DNA of 64,000 nucleotides from Eubacteriales bacterium. Its GTDB lineage: Bacteria > Bacillota > Clostridia > Lachnospirales > Lachnospiraceae. The first letter of the stretch is position 1. Each line of letters opens with the position of its first letter. Where the stretch lies: the NCBI GenBank assembly GCA_030527665.1, contig JAUNAK010000002.1:1-64000 (forward strand), read 5' to 3'. The notes below the pieces were generated by a model. The model had not been told where the DNA came from, did no database searches, and saw only the letters and a list, made by a program, of their open reading frames with translations. Positions 26,082 through 35,868 of the stretch are shown one piece after another. Position numbers and translations under genes: made by a program.

Positions 26082-28467
26082 CAGGGAGAACCGGAATACA
26101 CTGGCTCTTCGTTCGATACAGGTAAAACTGAATACAAGGGAAAGACTTCTGCTGAAGGCATTGAGCTTTGTTTTTTTATGGATCTACACAGCAGGAACGA
26201 TCGGTGTGCCGGCTTCCCTGCTGGAATGGCCGGTGAATACGGGGCTGCTTTTTGCTGCACTTGGTGCAGAGGCGGCGGTGTTCGCGTTTCTGCCTGCGGG
26301 AGAAAGCCGAATACAGGAAAAGATTCCTGTAAAGTTCGTTTACGGCGGCATCCTGATCTTGCTTGCACTGCTTTTTTATGTTTTCTGGATCAATGGACTG
26401 AACGGATTGTTAAACAGCAGCATAGACCGGATCGGAAGAGCGCATCCGTATATGCTTCCGTACTACAGAGTCAGTCTTTCGGAAGGCATGCAGAAGGCAG
26501 CGCAATGGTTTTTTATTCTCTGGGCGGGAGCCTGGGTACTGCTTCTGGGAAGACGTCTTCTGAAGAGCGGAAATATTGTCTTTCTGGGAATGCAGGAAGG
26601 AATCTTTCTGTTTCTGCAGATGGTAAGCGGTATCCATGCGGATCTGGTTATGAATCTTGCCGTACTTGCGGCTGTCCTTGTCATGTGGATCTGGGCACAG
26701 GGCAGCAGGATGCCGGAGGGCAGACACCGGCTGGCGGCCGCTGAGTCGGTTTTGCTGTTGGCTGTGTTTGGAATGGCTGCGGCGGTTCTGCTTACAGCTG
26801 CAGCCGGACGTATCCGTAAAAGCGGAAGTGCTTTTTCCGGAACGCGGGAAAAGATCAGCCAGGCGGTGGAAGACCGGCGGTATAAGGGGGAGAGCGAAGT
26901 ACTGCCCGGAGGCAGTTTTGCGGATCTGGGGTCCTTTCTTCCGACTGGAAAAGAAGTATTGAAGGTAACGATGAGCAGTCCGCAGTCTTATTATCTGCGG
27001 GGCTTTATCGGTTCCGTATATGAAGGAAATCGCTGGACGGAATCGGAGAATGAGAAACGCTGGGCAGGCAGAGATCTGTTTTACTGGCTGCATGCAGACG
27101 GATTTTACGGTCAGCAGGAGCTTGCGCAGGCGGCAAAGGTTCTGAAACCGGAGGAGTATCAGGAGAATACAATCACCATCGAGAATATCGCTGCCAATCG
27201 GAAATATCTGCTGACTCCTTATGAACTGCAGATGAAGGAAGAGGAGACAAAGAAGCTGCTGCAGAAACAGCTGCTGGGTGATGAAGGAATCCGGTCTGCC
27301 GGACTGCAGGGAGAAAAGAAGTATACCTATACCTCATACCCGGCACTGGCGGCATCGTATCCGGAGCTTGTGGGAAAGCTTTCCAAAGCAGATGAGCCGG
27401 CGGAAGAGGTTGAACGATACAGGAAAAATGAATCCTATTATAATGAATATGTCTATGCAAATTATGTGGATCTTCCCGAGAATATCCGTCAGGATCTGAA
27501 CGGGATCTTCGGAAATGCGGCAGAGACGCCGGCCGGACAGAAACATACGGATTACAGCAGCGCAAAGGAGGATATACTATATGTGCTGACAAGATCCTAT
27601 ACATATGAAGAACGGCTTTCAAGCCGGTGGAACGGACCGGATCTGGTCGATGATTTTCTGCAGAATACGAAGAGCGGTTATTCCGTGCATTTTGCAAGTG
27701 CGGCAGTTCTGATGTTCCGGTATTTCGGAATACCGGCCCGCTATGTGGAGGGGTATCTGATCACTCCGTCGGATGCGGAACAGATGGAAGCCGGCAGGGA
27801 AATCGTGCTGGATGACTCGCATGCACATGCCTGGGCGGAGTATTACCAGGATGGAGTGGGATGGCTTCCGTTTGAAACAACGCCTTCCTATCTGCAGGTG
27901 ATGAATCAGGCACAGGAATTCCAGAATATATCCGATACGGAAGGCTCTTCACAGCAGGAACCGCCGCCGGAGGAAGTGGAAGAAGAGGAGAAAGAAGAGG
28001 AGCAGGAAAAGGAAAGTGAGATCGACTGGATCTTCATTATTGAATGCATTCTTGCAGGACTGATCCTTCTTGTTCTTGTCTTTTTGCTTCTGGTGATCAT
28101 TCGGATCATTCGTGAGATTATCATAAGCAGAAGACTGCGCAGAGATTTTGAGAACGAAGACCGAAAAATCGCTGTGCGAAGTATTTTTGCATATTCTATG
28201 TATCTGCTGTCTGTCGCAGGACTGGAGATACGAAATCAATCCCTGTTTCGTTACGGAAAAGAAATTGAAGAGATGTACGGACCGGAACTGCGCAGGGAAT
28301 ATGCAGCAATTGTCCGGATCCGTCAGGAAGCCGTGTACAGTGAGCATCCGGTATCCGAGGCGGCATATGCCCGGATGCTGGCATTTGAACAAAAAATCTG
28401 GCATGCTGTATATGAAGAGGCATCGCCCATGCGCAGGCTGCAGCTGAAGCTGATCTATCTGCTGTAA
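26068..28467 (+). CDS. Membrane transglutaminase-like protein with Ser at the catalytic Cys position
   Basis: 799 residues. Several N-terminal helices (about 30-260) precede an extracellular region. The transglutaminase-like core is at about 500-610: KSGYSVHFASAAVLMFRYFG, then IPARYVEGYL, HAWAEYY (H587) and WLPFETTPSY (E603). The family normally has Cys in GYCxxFA; here codon 539 is TCC, Ser. A Glu-rich linker (about 630-650), a transmembrane helix (about 655-690) and a cytoplasmic C-terminal domain follow. The Ser could mean a binding-only fold or altered chemistry. It overlaps the DUF58 gene, completing the MoxR-DUF58-TGase trio. The Ser is read directly; loss of activity is inferred. Confidence 0.85.
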   Translation: MSKSDRENRNTLALRSIQVKLNTRERLLLKALSFVFLWIYTAGTIGVPASLLEWPVNTGLLFAALGAEAAVFAFLPAGESRIQEKIPVKFVYGGILILLALLFYVFWINGLNGLLNSSIDRIGRAHPYMLPYYRVSLSEGMQKAAQWFFILWAGAWVLLLGRRLLKSGNIVFLGMQEGIFLFLQMVSGIHADLVMNLAVLAAVLVMWIWAQGSRMPEGRHRLAAAESVLLLAVFGMAAAVLLTAAAGRIRKSGSAFSGTREKISQAVEDRRYKGESEVLPGGSFADLGSFLPTGKEVLKVTMSSPQSYYLRGFIGSVYEGNRWTESENEKRWAGRDLFYWLHADGFYGQQELAQAAKVLKPEEYQENTITIENIAANRKYLLTPYELQMKEEETKKLLQKQLLGDEGIRSAGLQGEKKYTYTSYPALAASYPELVGKLSKADEPAEEVERYRKNESYYNEYVYANYVDLPENIRQDLNGIFGNAAETPAGQKHTDYSSAKEDILYVLTRSYTYEERLSSRWNGPDLVDDFLQNTKSGYSVHFASAAVLMFRYFGIPARYVEGYLITPSDAEQMEAGREIVLDDSHAHAWAEYYQDGVGWLPFETTPSYLQVMNQAQEFQNISDTEGSSQQEPPPEEVEEEEKEEEQEKESEIDWIFIIECILAGLILLVLVFLLLVIIRIIREIIISRRLRRDFENEDRKIAVRSIFAYSMYLLSVAGLEIRNQSLFRYGKEIEEMYGPELRREYAAIVRIRQEAVYSEHPVSEAAYARMLAFEQKIWHAVYEEASPMRRLQLKLIYLL

Positions 28468-28575
28468 CGGTTCCGGACTGCAGGAAGTAACGTACGGGAC
28501 TGAAACTGCGAATCAGATAAGAGGATTCACATGCGCTGCAGACGTGCAGGGCTTAATACCAACAGAGGAAATCAT

Positions 28576-31500
28576 ATGACGTATAGAAGACGGAAAAACA
28601 GAAAAGGCATTCGAGGGCTTGCAGCATTGCTGGCCCTTGTTCTGCTGCTTGGATCGTTTTCGGGCACAGCTGTCCCGGTAACGGCGGCGACCCTGGAGGA
28701 TGCCTGGGACGGAGTAAGTATGTCCATGCCTTCTGTGGATGAAAATGGTTTTTACCAGATCTATACGGCAAAAGAACTGGCCTGGTTTGCGGATCAGGTC
28801 AATCAGGGGCAGGGAAAAATCAACGGCCGTCTGGAGGATACGATCTACCTGAATAACAGCACCTCCCGGTTCGAGTGGGTATTGATCGGAAATGACGAGG
28901 AGCATCCGTTCCGGGGAATATTTGACGGAAACGGATTTTCCGTGAACTATCTCTATGCATCCAGCTCGGAACAGGATTCCGGTCGACGATATATCGGATT
29001 ATTTGGAGTCATTGACGGCGGTGTTGTCAGAAATCTGAAGGTCTCCGGTAATCTCTTACAGGGATATGGAAATTCAGGTTCCGCTGACAGCCTGAATGAA
29101 CTGGCAGCAGGCAGCGGCGGAATTGCGGGTTATCTGAAAGCCGGAACGATCTATGCCTGCCAGAATTATGTAAAGACAACAATGACAGGAACGACACGGT
29201 ATCGAAATACAGGAGGTATTGCCGGTATTTCTGCAGGCGGGATCCTGCATTGTACAAACTATGGAAAGATCAGTACAGCTGTTGCCTATGCACAGCGTCA
29301 TGTGGGTGGAATTGCCGGACTGGTCACCGGACCGGGGGCATCCGTACGCTATTCACTGAACCGGGCAGATGTGCAGGGCTATTTTGAAGTCGGCGGTGTT
29401 GCCGGAGCAGTGAAATACGGTGCAGAAGTTCGTGCATCTGCCAACTATGGAGCTGTTTCCGGAAATGAGATCATCGGCGGAATTGCAGGTATGGTGACAC
29501 GTACCGGAACACTGAGCAACGGTTCTGCAAAAGAATGCGGTATCTATGATGTGTATAATATCGGAGCGGTCTCCGGATTCGGAGATCACCAGGGCGATTC
29601 TATAGGTGGAATCGTCGGCTTTCTGGGATATGCAAGCTGGGCGGAAGCGGAACTTCCCTGTATGCCGGCAGTGGAAAATGCCTATTCGACGGCAATGATC
29701 GATAAGGTGTCCTTTAAGATGCATGGTGCCGCAGTCGGACAGTTTCGAAGCGGTTCCATCGGAAATCTGTACTGTCTGAAGGGAGGCAGTGCCGAAATGG
29801 TCGGCGCGCAGGAAAATAAAGTAACTTCCTATTCGTCTACCATTGCATTTCGTACATCCGCCAACATGAAGAAACAGGCATTTGCCGACCAGCTGGGAGC
29901 TGCGTTTGTGAAGGTCACTTCTTTTGAAGCGGATACAAAAGGCTATCCGAAGCTTGCCTGGCAGAAACAGACCTCCGATCTGTCGGCGGCTGTTGATGCA
30001 GCGGTTCTGGAACTGAACAGCTGGCTGACAGAAAGCAACCGGTCCCTGTACGGGAAAAATTATTCAAAAATTGAAGAACTGGTTTCTGTATATCTGCGCC
30101 GACTGGATCAGGTGACCGAAGAGGAGGAACCGGAACAGATCATGGAGGCAGCCAGAAAAGCACTGGGTGCGGTTAAACCGGGTAAAATGGCAGATGAAGA
30201 ACGCTATGCGGCAATCGATGAAGCACTTAGTGCATTCGGTGAGTATTACGATAAAGTTCTGGCAGAACATCCGGAATTGACGGATGCACAGAAGGAAGAG
30301 CTGCAGGAAGAACGTAAAAAAGCAGAGGACCGGATCCGCAAAGGAAAAACGGATGAAGAGATCGAAGCTGCTCTGGAGGATGGTAAAAACATCCTCGATG
30401 AAAAGCTGGCTGCCTTTGCAAGAGAGGAAGATCTGGAGGAGATTCGCGCCGGCTATATAAAGACGCTTTCCGGATATGAGGCGGAAAGTGATTACGGAGA
30501 AGAATGGAACAACCGGATCGCAGAGGTCAGAAATGCAGGAATTGCCGAGCTGGAAGCTGCTGAAACGACAGCCGATGCCGATCGGATCTTCTCCGAGGCA
30601 AAGCGAGCGATCGACAATCTGATTGCCTCGGTACCGTCGGCAGATGCCTGGGACGGATCCGGGAAGAGGGAGCCGGCAAAGGACAGCAATAATGTATATC
30701 TGATTACTACGGCAGAAGAACTGGCATGGTTTGCCGATCGGATCAACAACGGAAATGACCAGACGCTTTGTGCCCGTCTGCAGAACGATATTCATCTCGG
30801 CGGCAGGGAATGGACACCCATCGGAACAGAAGAGAATGTATTCCGGGGAAGGTTTGATGGAGGCGGCTATACGATCCGCGGTCTGTCGGTAACGGAGGCG
30901 GAAGGATATGCGGGTCTCTTCGGTCGTGTATACGGAACAGATGGGAAAAGTATCTCCGATCTGACGGTTTACGGTCTGGTACAGGTCTCCAGAAACGTGA
31001 CTTATGCCGGCGGAATCGTCGGATACTGCAGCGGTCAGAACGAAAATACCAGAAATGCAGTAACCAACTGCCGCAGTTATGTGGATGTAACGTTAAGCGG
31101 AATCACACGTATGAATTCTTCCGCCGGAGGAATCGCCGGTTATGCAAAATACACCTGGTTCCGGGAATGTGAAAATAATGGAAACGTATCGATTCCATCG
31201 ACCGGAAAGGGAGGCATTACCTATTTTGCCGGAGGCGTATTGGGACAGGCATCGGCAGGAACTACGGTGCGCAGATCCTGCAATAACGGAAACGTAGAGG
31301 CAGCCAACTGTGCCGGCGGTCTGGTCGGACGTGTGATGGAAATGGCAACGGAATTTACATCCAATTACAATCGGGGAACCGTATATGCGGATGTGTATGC
31401 CGGCGGTCTGGCCGGATTGATCGAAGCTACTGCGGTTGATGCTTCCTTCCGGTACAGCTACAGCAGCGGTGCCGTGAATCCGGGACGCACGGCGAAATAC

Positions 31501-33777
31501 AGAGGTGCGTTATTCGGAAATATGCAGGCCGGCGGCTGCGAAGAAGTGTATGCACTGAAGAGAGCCGATCAGACAGATCTGGATCTGGTAGGATATACAG
31601 CAGATAATTCTTCGGATGGTCAGTATGTATCCGAGCAGAAACTGCAGAGTGATGCCATGCTGAACACACTGAATGTCGGAGGAAGTTATTTTATCCGGGA
31701 TTATCTGTTCCTGCAGGAGGGATATCCCATGTTTGGCTGGCAGATGACCATTGACCAGTTCCGGGATGGAGCAGTCAGAGAACTGCGAAGCTTTGTCAGT
31801 GAAGAGGAGTATACGGAGGAAAACTGGGAGAAGGTCAGCAGTCTGATCGATACCGGCTGTGAGCAGCTGGCAGATGCCGGTTCTTTTGATCGAATCAATG
31901 AGATCCTGACAGAGACGAAAGAAGCCGTTTATGCAATTGAAAGTCTGGAGGAGGTGCGTCTTCGCGAACTGGATGCAGCAAAGCAGGAGGCATTGGAGAA
32001 AATCGAGGTAGACTACAGCGATCGATCCGCCTACAGGGAGAAGGAGCAGATGCAGATCGAGACGCTTGTCACGGATGCGAAGCAGCGGATCTACAAGACC
32101 AAGACGATAGAACAGCTGCAGGAGATCATGGATACACTTGCAGATAAGATCGAAAGACTGAAGACGGATGCACAATATCTGGAGGAGGAAGAGAAAAAAG
32201 CTGTCAATACCGTTATTGCTGCCATCGGTCAGATCGGTGAAGTGGAGCTGGATCCTGCTGTACTTGTAACTATACAGACAGCAAGAAATCTGTATGATCA
32301 GCTTTCGGAGGAACGAAAAGAAAAGGTAACCAACTACGAGATCCTCATCGCAGCCGAAGAAAAATGGCAGCAGATGATGGAGGAAGCCGGACTGACAGAG
32401 GAGGATCTGGATTCCGCAGCCGTTGTGGATCAGCTGATCGAAGAAAAACTGGCAAATAAGGCGATAACGAAAAAGAATGAGGATGACATCAGGCAGGTGC
32501 GTGCGGCGTATGACAGTCTGACGGACAATCAGAAGCTGGCAGTCCGGAATCTGCCGGTATTGCAGAAGGCAGAGACGGATCTGAACCGGGCGTATGCCAA
32601 TGAGGTGATCAATGCGATCGCCTCCCTGGGAAATACGATCACCCTGGACAGTAAAGCGGATATAGAAAAGGCACGAACTGCTTACGATGCATTGTCTGCT
32701 GAACAGAAGGAGCTGGTAACGGATTACCCGGTTCTGAAAGCGGCGGAAGAGACGGTGATGAATCTCGAAAAGGCCGCGAAGGTTGAGGAGCTGATCGGTG
32801 ATATCGGTACCGTGACAGAAGAAAAAGCAGCAGAGATTCAGGCAGCAGTAAAGGCGTATAACGATTACAGAGCATGGCTGGAGGATCCAAAGAGGGAATG
32901 GTCTTCGAAACAGACCGATCAGGTATCCAATTACAAGCTTCTGGATGCTGCAGTAAAAGAATTGCAGTCAGTGAAAAAAATCCGGGATGCAGAGAATTCG
33001 GTGGAGCAGATCGGAAGCGTGAATGCAGCCAGCAGAAGTCTGATCGAAAAGGCCAGAAAGGCATACGATGCACTCGGTGAAGGAGAAAAAGCAAAGTTTT
33101 CTTCAGAGAAGCTGAAGATGCTGCTGGATGCCGAGAGAGCCTTTGAAGCACTGAATAAAGCAGATGAGGAGCCTGACGGCGGAAATACCGGCGGAACAGG
33201 AGGAACAGCAGATAACGGTTCCGATAACGCAGGCGGAGACAGCAGCAATACCGGTGATGCAGCCGGAAGCTCCGAAGGAAACACCAGCACCGCCGGAGGC
33301 AGCAGCGGAAGCAATGTTGTGATCACCGGAGAGGATGCGGATTACTACTACGGATATACCTATACACAGGTGACAAGTCCACGTACGGGAACCGGTATCG
33401 CACAGGCATCCGGTACCGCGAATGCATCCGATACGGCAGAGCAGCCGTCAGCTGCTGCAGCGGAAATAGACGAACCAACAGAAGAACAGACTTCTTCTGA
33501 AGAACTGTCAGAAGATGAGACTGAAGCAGCTGCAGTGGAGAAGAATCGATCGGCGATCGCCTGGGATACGGATCCAAGAGCCTCTCTGAAAGAGAACGAC
33601 AGGAACTTGGAAGAACAGCGGACTTCCCAAGCACGGTTTAAAGAACTTTTGATCAGGCATCCCTTCCTGTGGATCCTGGTGCTGATTCTGTTTTCTCTGA
33701 CAACCCTGACCGTATTTATGTTTGTAATGGCAAAGAAGGCAGAAGAAAAGAGAAACAGACGAAGGGTACTGTTTTAA
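28576..33777 (+). CDS. Giant GLUG-repeat, membrane-anchored surface protein
   Basis: 1,733 residues from the ATG at 28576, which has AGAGGAAA upstream (an ATG at 28531 has none). A signal peptide (about 10-38) is followed by two copies of a module that starts with an ELAWFADQVN/ELAWFADRIN helix and WVLIGN or WTPIGT, then GLUG-type strands such as GGIAGYLKAG, GGIAGISAGG and GGLVGRVMEM. Helical, FIVAR-like coiled segments lie after each module and dominate about 1090-1520. A Gly/Ser/Asn-rich linker and a C-terminal transmembrane helix with basic tail (about 1695-1733) anchor it. No sortase motif. The fold suggests adhesion or ligand display. Its place between the transglutaminase-like and toroid genes implies a role in the B12 operon. 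Confidence 0.82.
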   Translation: MTYRRRKNRKGIRGLAALLALVLLLGSFSGTAVPVTAATLEDAWDGVSMSMPSVDENGFYQIYTAKELAWFADQVNQGQGKINGRLEDTIYLNNSTSRFEWVLIGNDEEHPFRGIFDGNGFSVNYLYASSSEQDSGRRYIGLFGVIDGGVVRNLKVSGNLLQGYGNSGSADSLNELAAGSGGIAGYLKAGTIYACQNYVKTTMTGTTRYRNTGGIAGISAGGILHCTNYGKISTAVAYAQRHVGGIAGLVTGPGASVRYSLNRADVQGYFEVGGVAGAVKYGAEVRASANYGAVSGNEIIGGIAGMVTRTGTLSNGSAKECGIYDVYNIGAVSGFGDHQGDSIGGIVGFLGYASWAEAELPCMPAVENAYSTAMIDKVSFKMHGAAVGQFRSGSIGNLYCLKGGSAEMVGAQENKVTSYSSTIAFRTSANMKKQAFADQLGAAFVKVTSFEADTKGYPKLAWQKQTSDLSAAVDAAVLELNSWLTESNRSLYGKNYSKIEELVSVYLRRLDQVTEEEEPEQIMEAARKALGAVKPGKMADEERYAAIDEALSAFGEYYDKVLAEHPELTDAQKEELQEERKKAEDRIRKGKTDEEIEAALEDGKNILDEKLAAFAREEDLEEIRAGYIKTLSGYEAESDYGEEWNNRIAEVRNAGIAELEAAETTADADRIFSEAKRAIDNLIASVPSADAWDGSGKREPAKDSNNVYLITTAEELAWFADRINNGNDQTLCARLQNDIHLGGREWTPIGTEENVFRGRFDGGGYTIRGLSVTEAEGYAGLFGRVYGTDGKSISDLTVYGLVQVSRNVTYAGGIVGYCSGQNENTRNAVTNCRSYVDVTLSGITRMNSSAGGIAGYAKYTWFRECENNGNVSIPSTGKGGITYFAGGVLGQASAGTTVRRSCNNGNVEAANCAGGLVGRVMEMATEFTSNYNRGTVYADVYAGGLAGLIEATAVDASFRYSYSSGAVNPGRTAKYRGALFGNMQAGGCEEVYALKRADQTDLDLVGYTADNSSDGQYVSEQKLQSDAMLNTLNVGGSYFIRDYLFLQEGYPMFGWQMTIDQFRDGAVRELRSFVSEEEYTEENWEKVSSLIDTGCEQLADAGSFDRINEILTETKEAVYAIESLEEVRLRELDAAKQEALEKIEVDYSDRSAYREKEQMQIETLVTDAKQRIYKTKTIEQLQEIMDTLADKIERLKTDAQYLEEEEKKAVNTVIAAIGQIGEVELDPAVLVTIQTARNLYDQLSEERKEKVTNYEILIAAEEKWQQMMEEAGLTEEDLDSAAVVDQLIEEKLANKAITKKNEDDIRQVRAAYDSLTDNQKLAVRNLPVLQKAETDLNRAYANEVINAIASLGNTITLDSKADIEKARTAYDALSAEQKELVTDYPVLKAAEETVMNLEKAAKVEELIGDIGTVTEEKAAEIQAAVKAYNDYRAWLEDPKREWSSKQTDQVSNYKLLDAAVKELQSVKKIRDAENSVEQIGSVNAASRSLIEKARKAYDALGEGEKAKFSSEKLKMLLDAERAFEALNKADEEPDGGNTGGTGGTADNGSDNAGGDSSNTGDAAGSSEGNTSTAGGSSGSNVVITGEDADYYYGYTYTQVTSPRTGTGIAQASGTANASDTAEQPSAAAAEIDEPTEEQTSSEELSEDETEAAAVEKNRSAIAWDTDPRASLKENDRNLEEQRTSQARFKELLIRHPFLWILVLILFSLTTLTVFMFVMAKKAEEKRNRRRVLF

Positions 33778-33841
33778 GCACGACCTGAAAGCAGTAGGGA
33801 AGAACATGATTTGAAAGAATGATAATGAAGGAGTATTAGTG

Positions 33842-35299
33842 ATGAAAGTCGGAAAGATACAGTGGAAAAGAACAGGAGCCATGCTTGCGGCCGTACTGAT
33901 CGGCATCTCTGCGGCAGCTATGCCGGCAGCTGCAGAAACAATGACGGCAGAGGATGTTCGCGGAATGCAGCAGAATGCCCTATACTGGGAGAATGAACGG
34001 ACAGAAGAGGAAGGTGTTCTTTCCGGTTCTGTTCTGGATGCGGCAGGAACACCGGATTCCGACTGGGTTGCTTTTTCCATCAGCCGCATGGGTGTGGAAG
34101 ATAACCAGGCTGCCTATCTATACCGGCTGCGAGAGACGGTGGAAGAGATGTATGCCGATCAGGAGAAAACAAAAAAAGAACATCTTCCGTCGGATCTCTG
34201 CCGGATCGCATTGACCGTCAACGCCTGTGGTGGAGATGCCTCTTCCTTTGGAATCGACCCGGAAGGGAATTCCATCGATCTGATCAATGATGCGGTATGG
34301 AACTGCATCTACGGTGATCCGGGCATGCAGGGTATCAACGGCTATATGTGGGCACTTGCGGCTGCGGACAGCCAGGATTATCAGGAAGTACCGGGGGCGG
34401 CCTGGAAGCGAAAAAAACTCCTGGAAGCCATTCTGTTTCAGCAGCATCCGGACGGCGGTTTTTCACTGAATCCGGCAGAAGAGGCAGATACCGATCTGAC
34501 AGCCATGATGCTGACGATCCTTGCACCGTATGAGGAAAGTGCTGATATTTATGAGGGGACGAATGCAGTAACAAACGAGACACAGAGTCTGACAGCTGCC
34601 GATGTCTGTGCACGGGCTGCCGACTATCTGGAAAAACATATCGAAGCGGACGGCACCGTGAAAAGTATGGATCAGAGCAATTCGGAATCCACCGGATGGA
34701 CGCTGCTCGGACTTTCTGCGCATGGGGTGGATTGTGCGGCTGATCCCGCTGTACTGCAGACAGACGGAACAGGCCTTCTGGATGGACTGAAACGTTTCCA
34801 GCTGGAGAATGGTGGTTTTGTACATAGTCTGGATAAAGAGCAGGCAGATACGACCGGAAACGCGATGGCGACCTATCAGGCACTGTACCATATGGAAGGT
34901 TACTGCCGCCTGGCAGAAGGCAGAGAACGGCTGTTTCATATAACGGATGCCAAAACTGTCAGTGATGACGAAATCAGCAAAGCCGGTGAAACACTTGGAG
35001 AGAGAAAAATGGCAGAAACAGCTGTCGTGGGTGTGGATAACGATTCGGAGAGCAGCGGGGAGAATGCGGCAGAAGCCGGATCGGGAAACAAGATCCGTAT
35101 CATTGCGATTGCCGCTGCAGTGGTTCTGCTTGTACTTGCTCTGGCTGCCTGGCTGCTGCTCAGAGAGAAGAAAGGAAGCGGAAAAGCCGCTGCAGGAAGC
35201 CAGCCGGCCGGCATCGGATCACAGAAAACGTCGGATACAGATGCGGGTTCCGGTTCCTATAAATATGAGGATGATGAGGATGAGGACGAAGAGTGGTAA
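33842..35299 (+). CDS. Membrane-anchored alpha/alpha-toroid protein resembling the intrinsic-factor alpha-domain
   Basis: 485 residues. A signal peptide (about 1-33, AMPAAAE) leads into helical repeats (about 40-380). Prenyltransferase/terpene-cyclase-like motifs are seen, such as QQHPDGGFSLNPAEEADTDL and LENGGFVHSLDKEQADTTGN, each followed by an AMxTxxAL helix. A transmembrane helix (about 420-440) and a cytoplasmic tail ending in Asp/Glu repeats follow. The alpha6-alpha6 barrel of intrinsic factor and transcobalamin has this fold, and the next gene encodes the matching DUF4430 beta-domain. I chose the ATG at 33842 because GAAGGAG ends 8 bases upstream. Corrinoid binding is inferred from fold, partner and riboswitch, and is not demonstrated. 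Confidence 0.72.
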   Translation: MKVGKIQWKRTGAMLAAVLIGISAAAMPAAAETMTAEDVRGMQQNALYWENERTEEEGVLSGSVLDAAGTPDSDWVAFSISRMGVEDNQAAYLYRLRETVEEMYADQEKTKKEHLPSDLCRIALTVNACGGDASSFGIDPEGNSIDLINDAVWNCIYGDPGMQGINGYMWALAAADSQDYQEVPGAAWKRKKLLEAILFQQHPDGGFSLNPAEEADTDLTAMMLTILAPYEESADIYEGTNAVTNETQSLTAADVCARAADYLEKHIEADGTVKSMDQSNSESTGWTLLGLSAHGVDCAADPAVLQTDGTGLLDGLKRFQLENGGFVHSLDKEQADTTGNAMATYQALYHMEGYCRLAEGRERLFHITDAKTVSDDEISKAGETLGERKMAETAVVGVDNDSESSGENAAEAGSGNKIRIIAIAAAVVLLVLALAAWLLLREKKGSGKAAAGSQPAGIGSQKTSDTDAGSGSYKYEDDEDEDEEW

Positions 35300-35867
35300 T
35301 CGATGGAAAAAAAGTCTCGTTCTTCTGGCCGCACTGGCTGTACTGATCCTGTTTTTCGGTATATTCGGGAAGTTTGAGACCGTCGATGAATTCTATCTGA
35401 CACATATGGAGGATATTACAGCTGATACCGAGGTCGTCAGGATCAGTATCAACTGTAAAACGATTCTGTATAACTGGAGCAGGCTGGATAAGCAACTCCG
35501 GGACGAAAAGTATGTGCCGGCAAACGGAGTGATCCTTCCGGAGACGGCTTACGTATATCGGAAGGGAGATACCGCCTTTGATCTGCTGGAGCGGGTCTGC
35601 CGCTATAACCGGATCGAGATGGAGTATCGGGGAGCCACCGAGACCGGTTACGGATCCGCCTATATCCGGGGAATCAATTATCTGAACGAACGTTCCTGCG
35701 GCGAACTGTCCGGATGGATGTTCAAGGTAAACGGAGAGTTTCCGGGAGTCGGCTGCAGCTCGGTCGTACTCCAGCCCGGTGATACCGTGGAATGGATCTA
35801 TACCTGTGATCTCGGCAGAGATGTGGGAAATACCTACAACGGAGCCGGCGCAGATTACGGAAAATAG
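35280..35867 (+). CDS. Membrane-anchored DUF4430 protein resembling the transcobalamin beta-domain
   Basis: 195 residues. An N-terminal helix (about 11-29, SLVLLAALAVLILFFGIFG) exports or anchors it. The rest is one DUF4430 domain ending GWMFKVNGEFPGVGCSS...LQPGDTVEWIYTCDLG, the strongest DUF4430 signature in the window. The best start is the ATG at 35280, with GAGG 9 bases upstream; ATGs at 35265, 35271 and 35274 are also possible. It overlaps the toroid gene by 20 bases, and the binding site lies within the DNA coding that protein's acidic tail, so translation is likely coupled. I infer it pairs with the toroid protein to close around a corrinoid and feed the ECF transporter. Confidence 0.78.
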   Translation: MRTKSGNRWKKSLVLLAALAVLILFFGIFGKFETVDEFYLTHMEDITADTEVVRISINCKTILYNWSRLDKQLRDEKYVPANGVILPETAYVYRKGDTAFDLLERVCRYNRIEMEYRGATETGYGSAYIRGINYLNERSCGELSGWMFKVNGEFPGVGCSSVVLQPGDTVEWIYTCDLGRDVGNTYNGAGADYGK

Positions 35868-35868
35868 G

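Noticed and set aside
28096..33777. Sortase-anchored surface proteins
   Set aside because: No LPxTG-like motif was seen; the C-termini are plain transmembrane helices.
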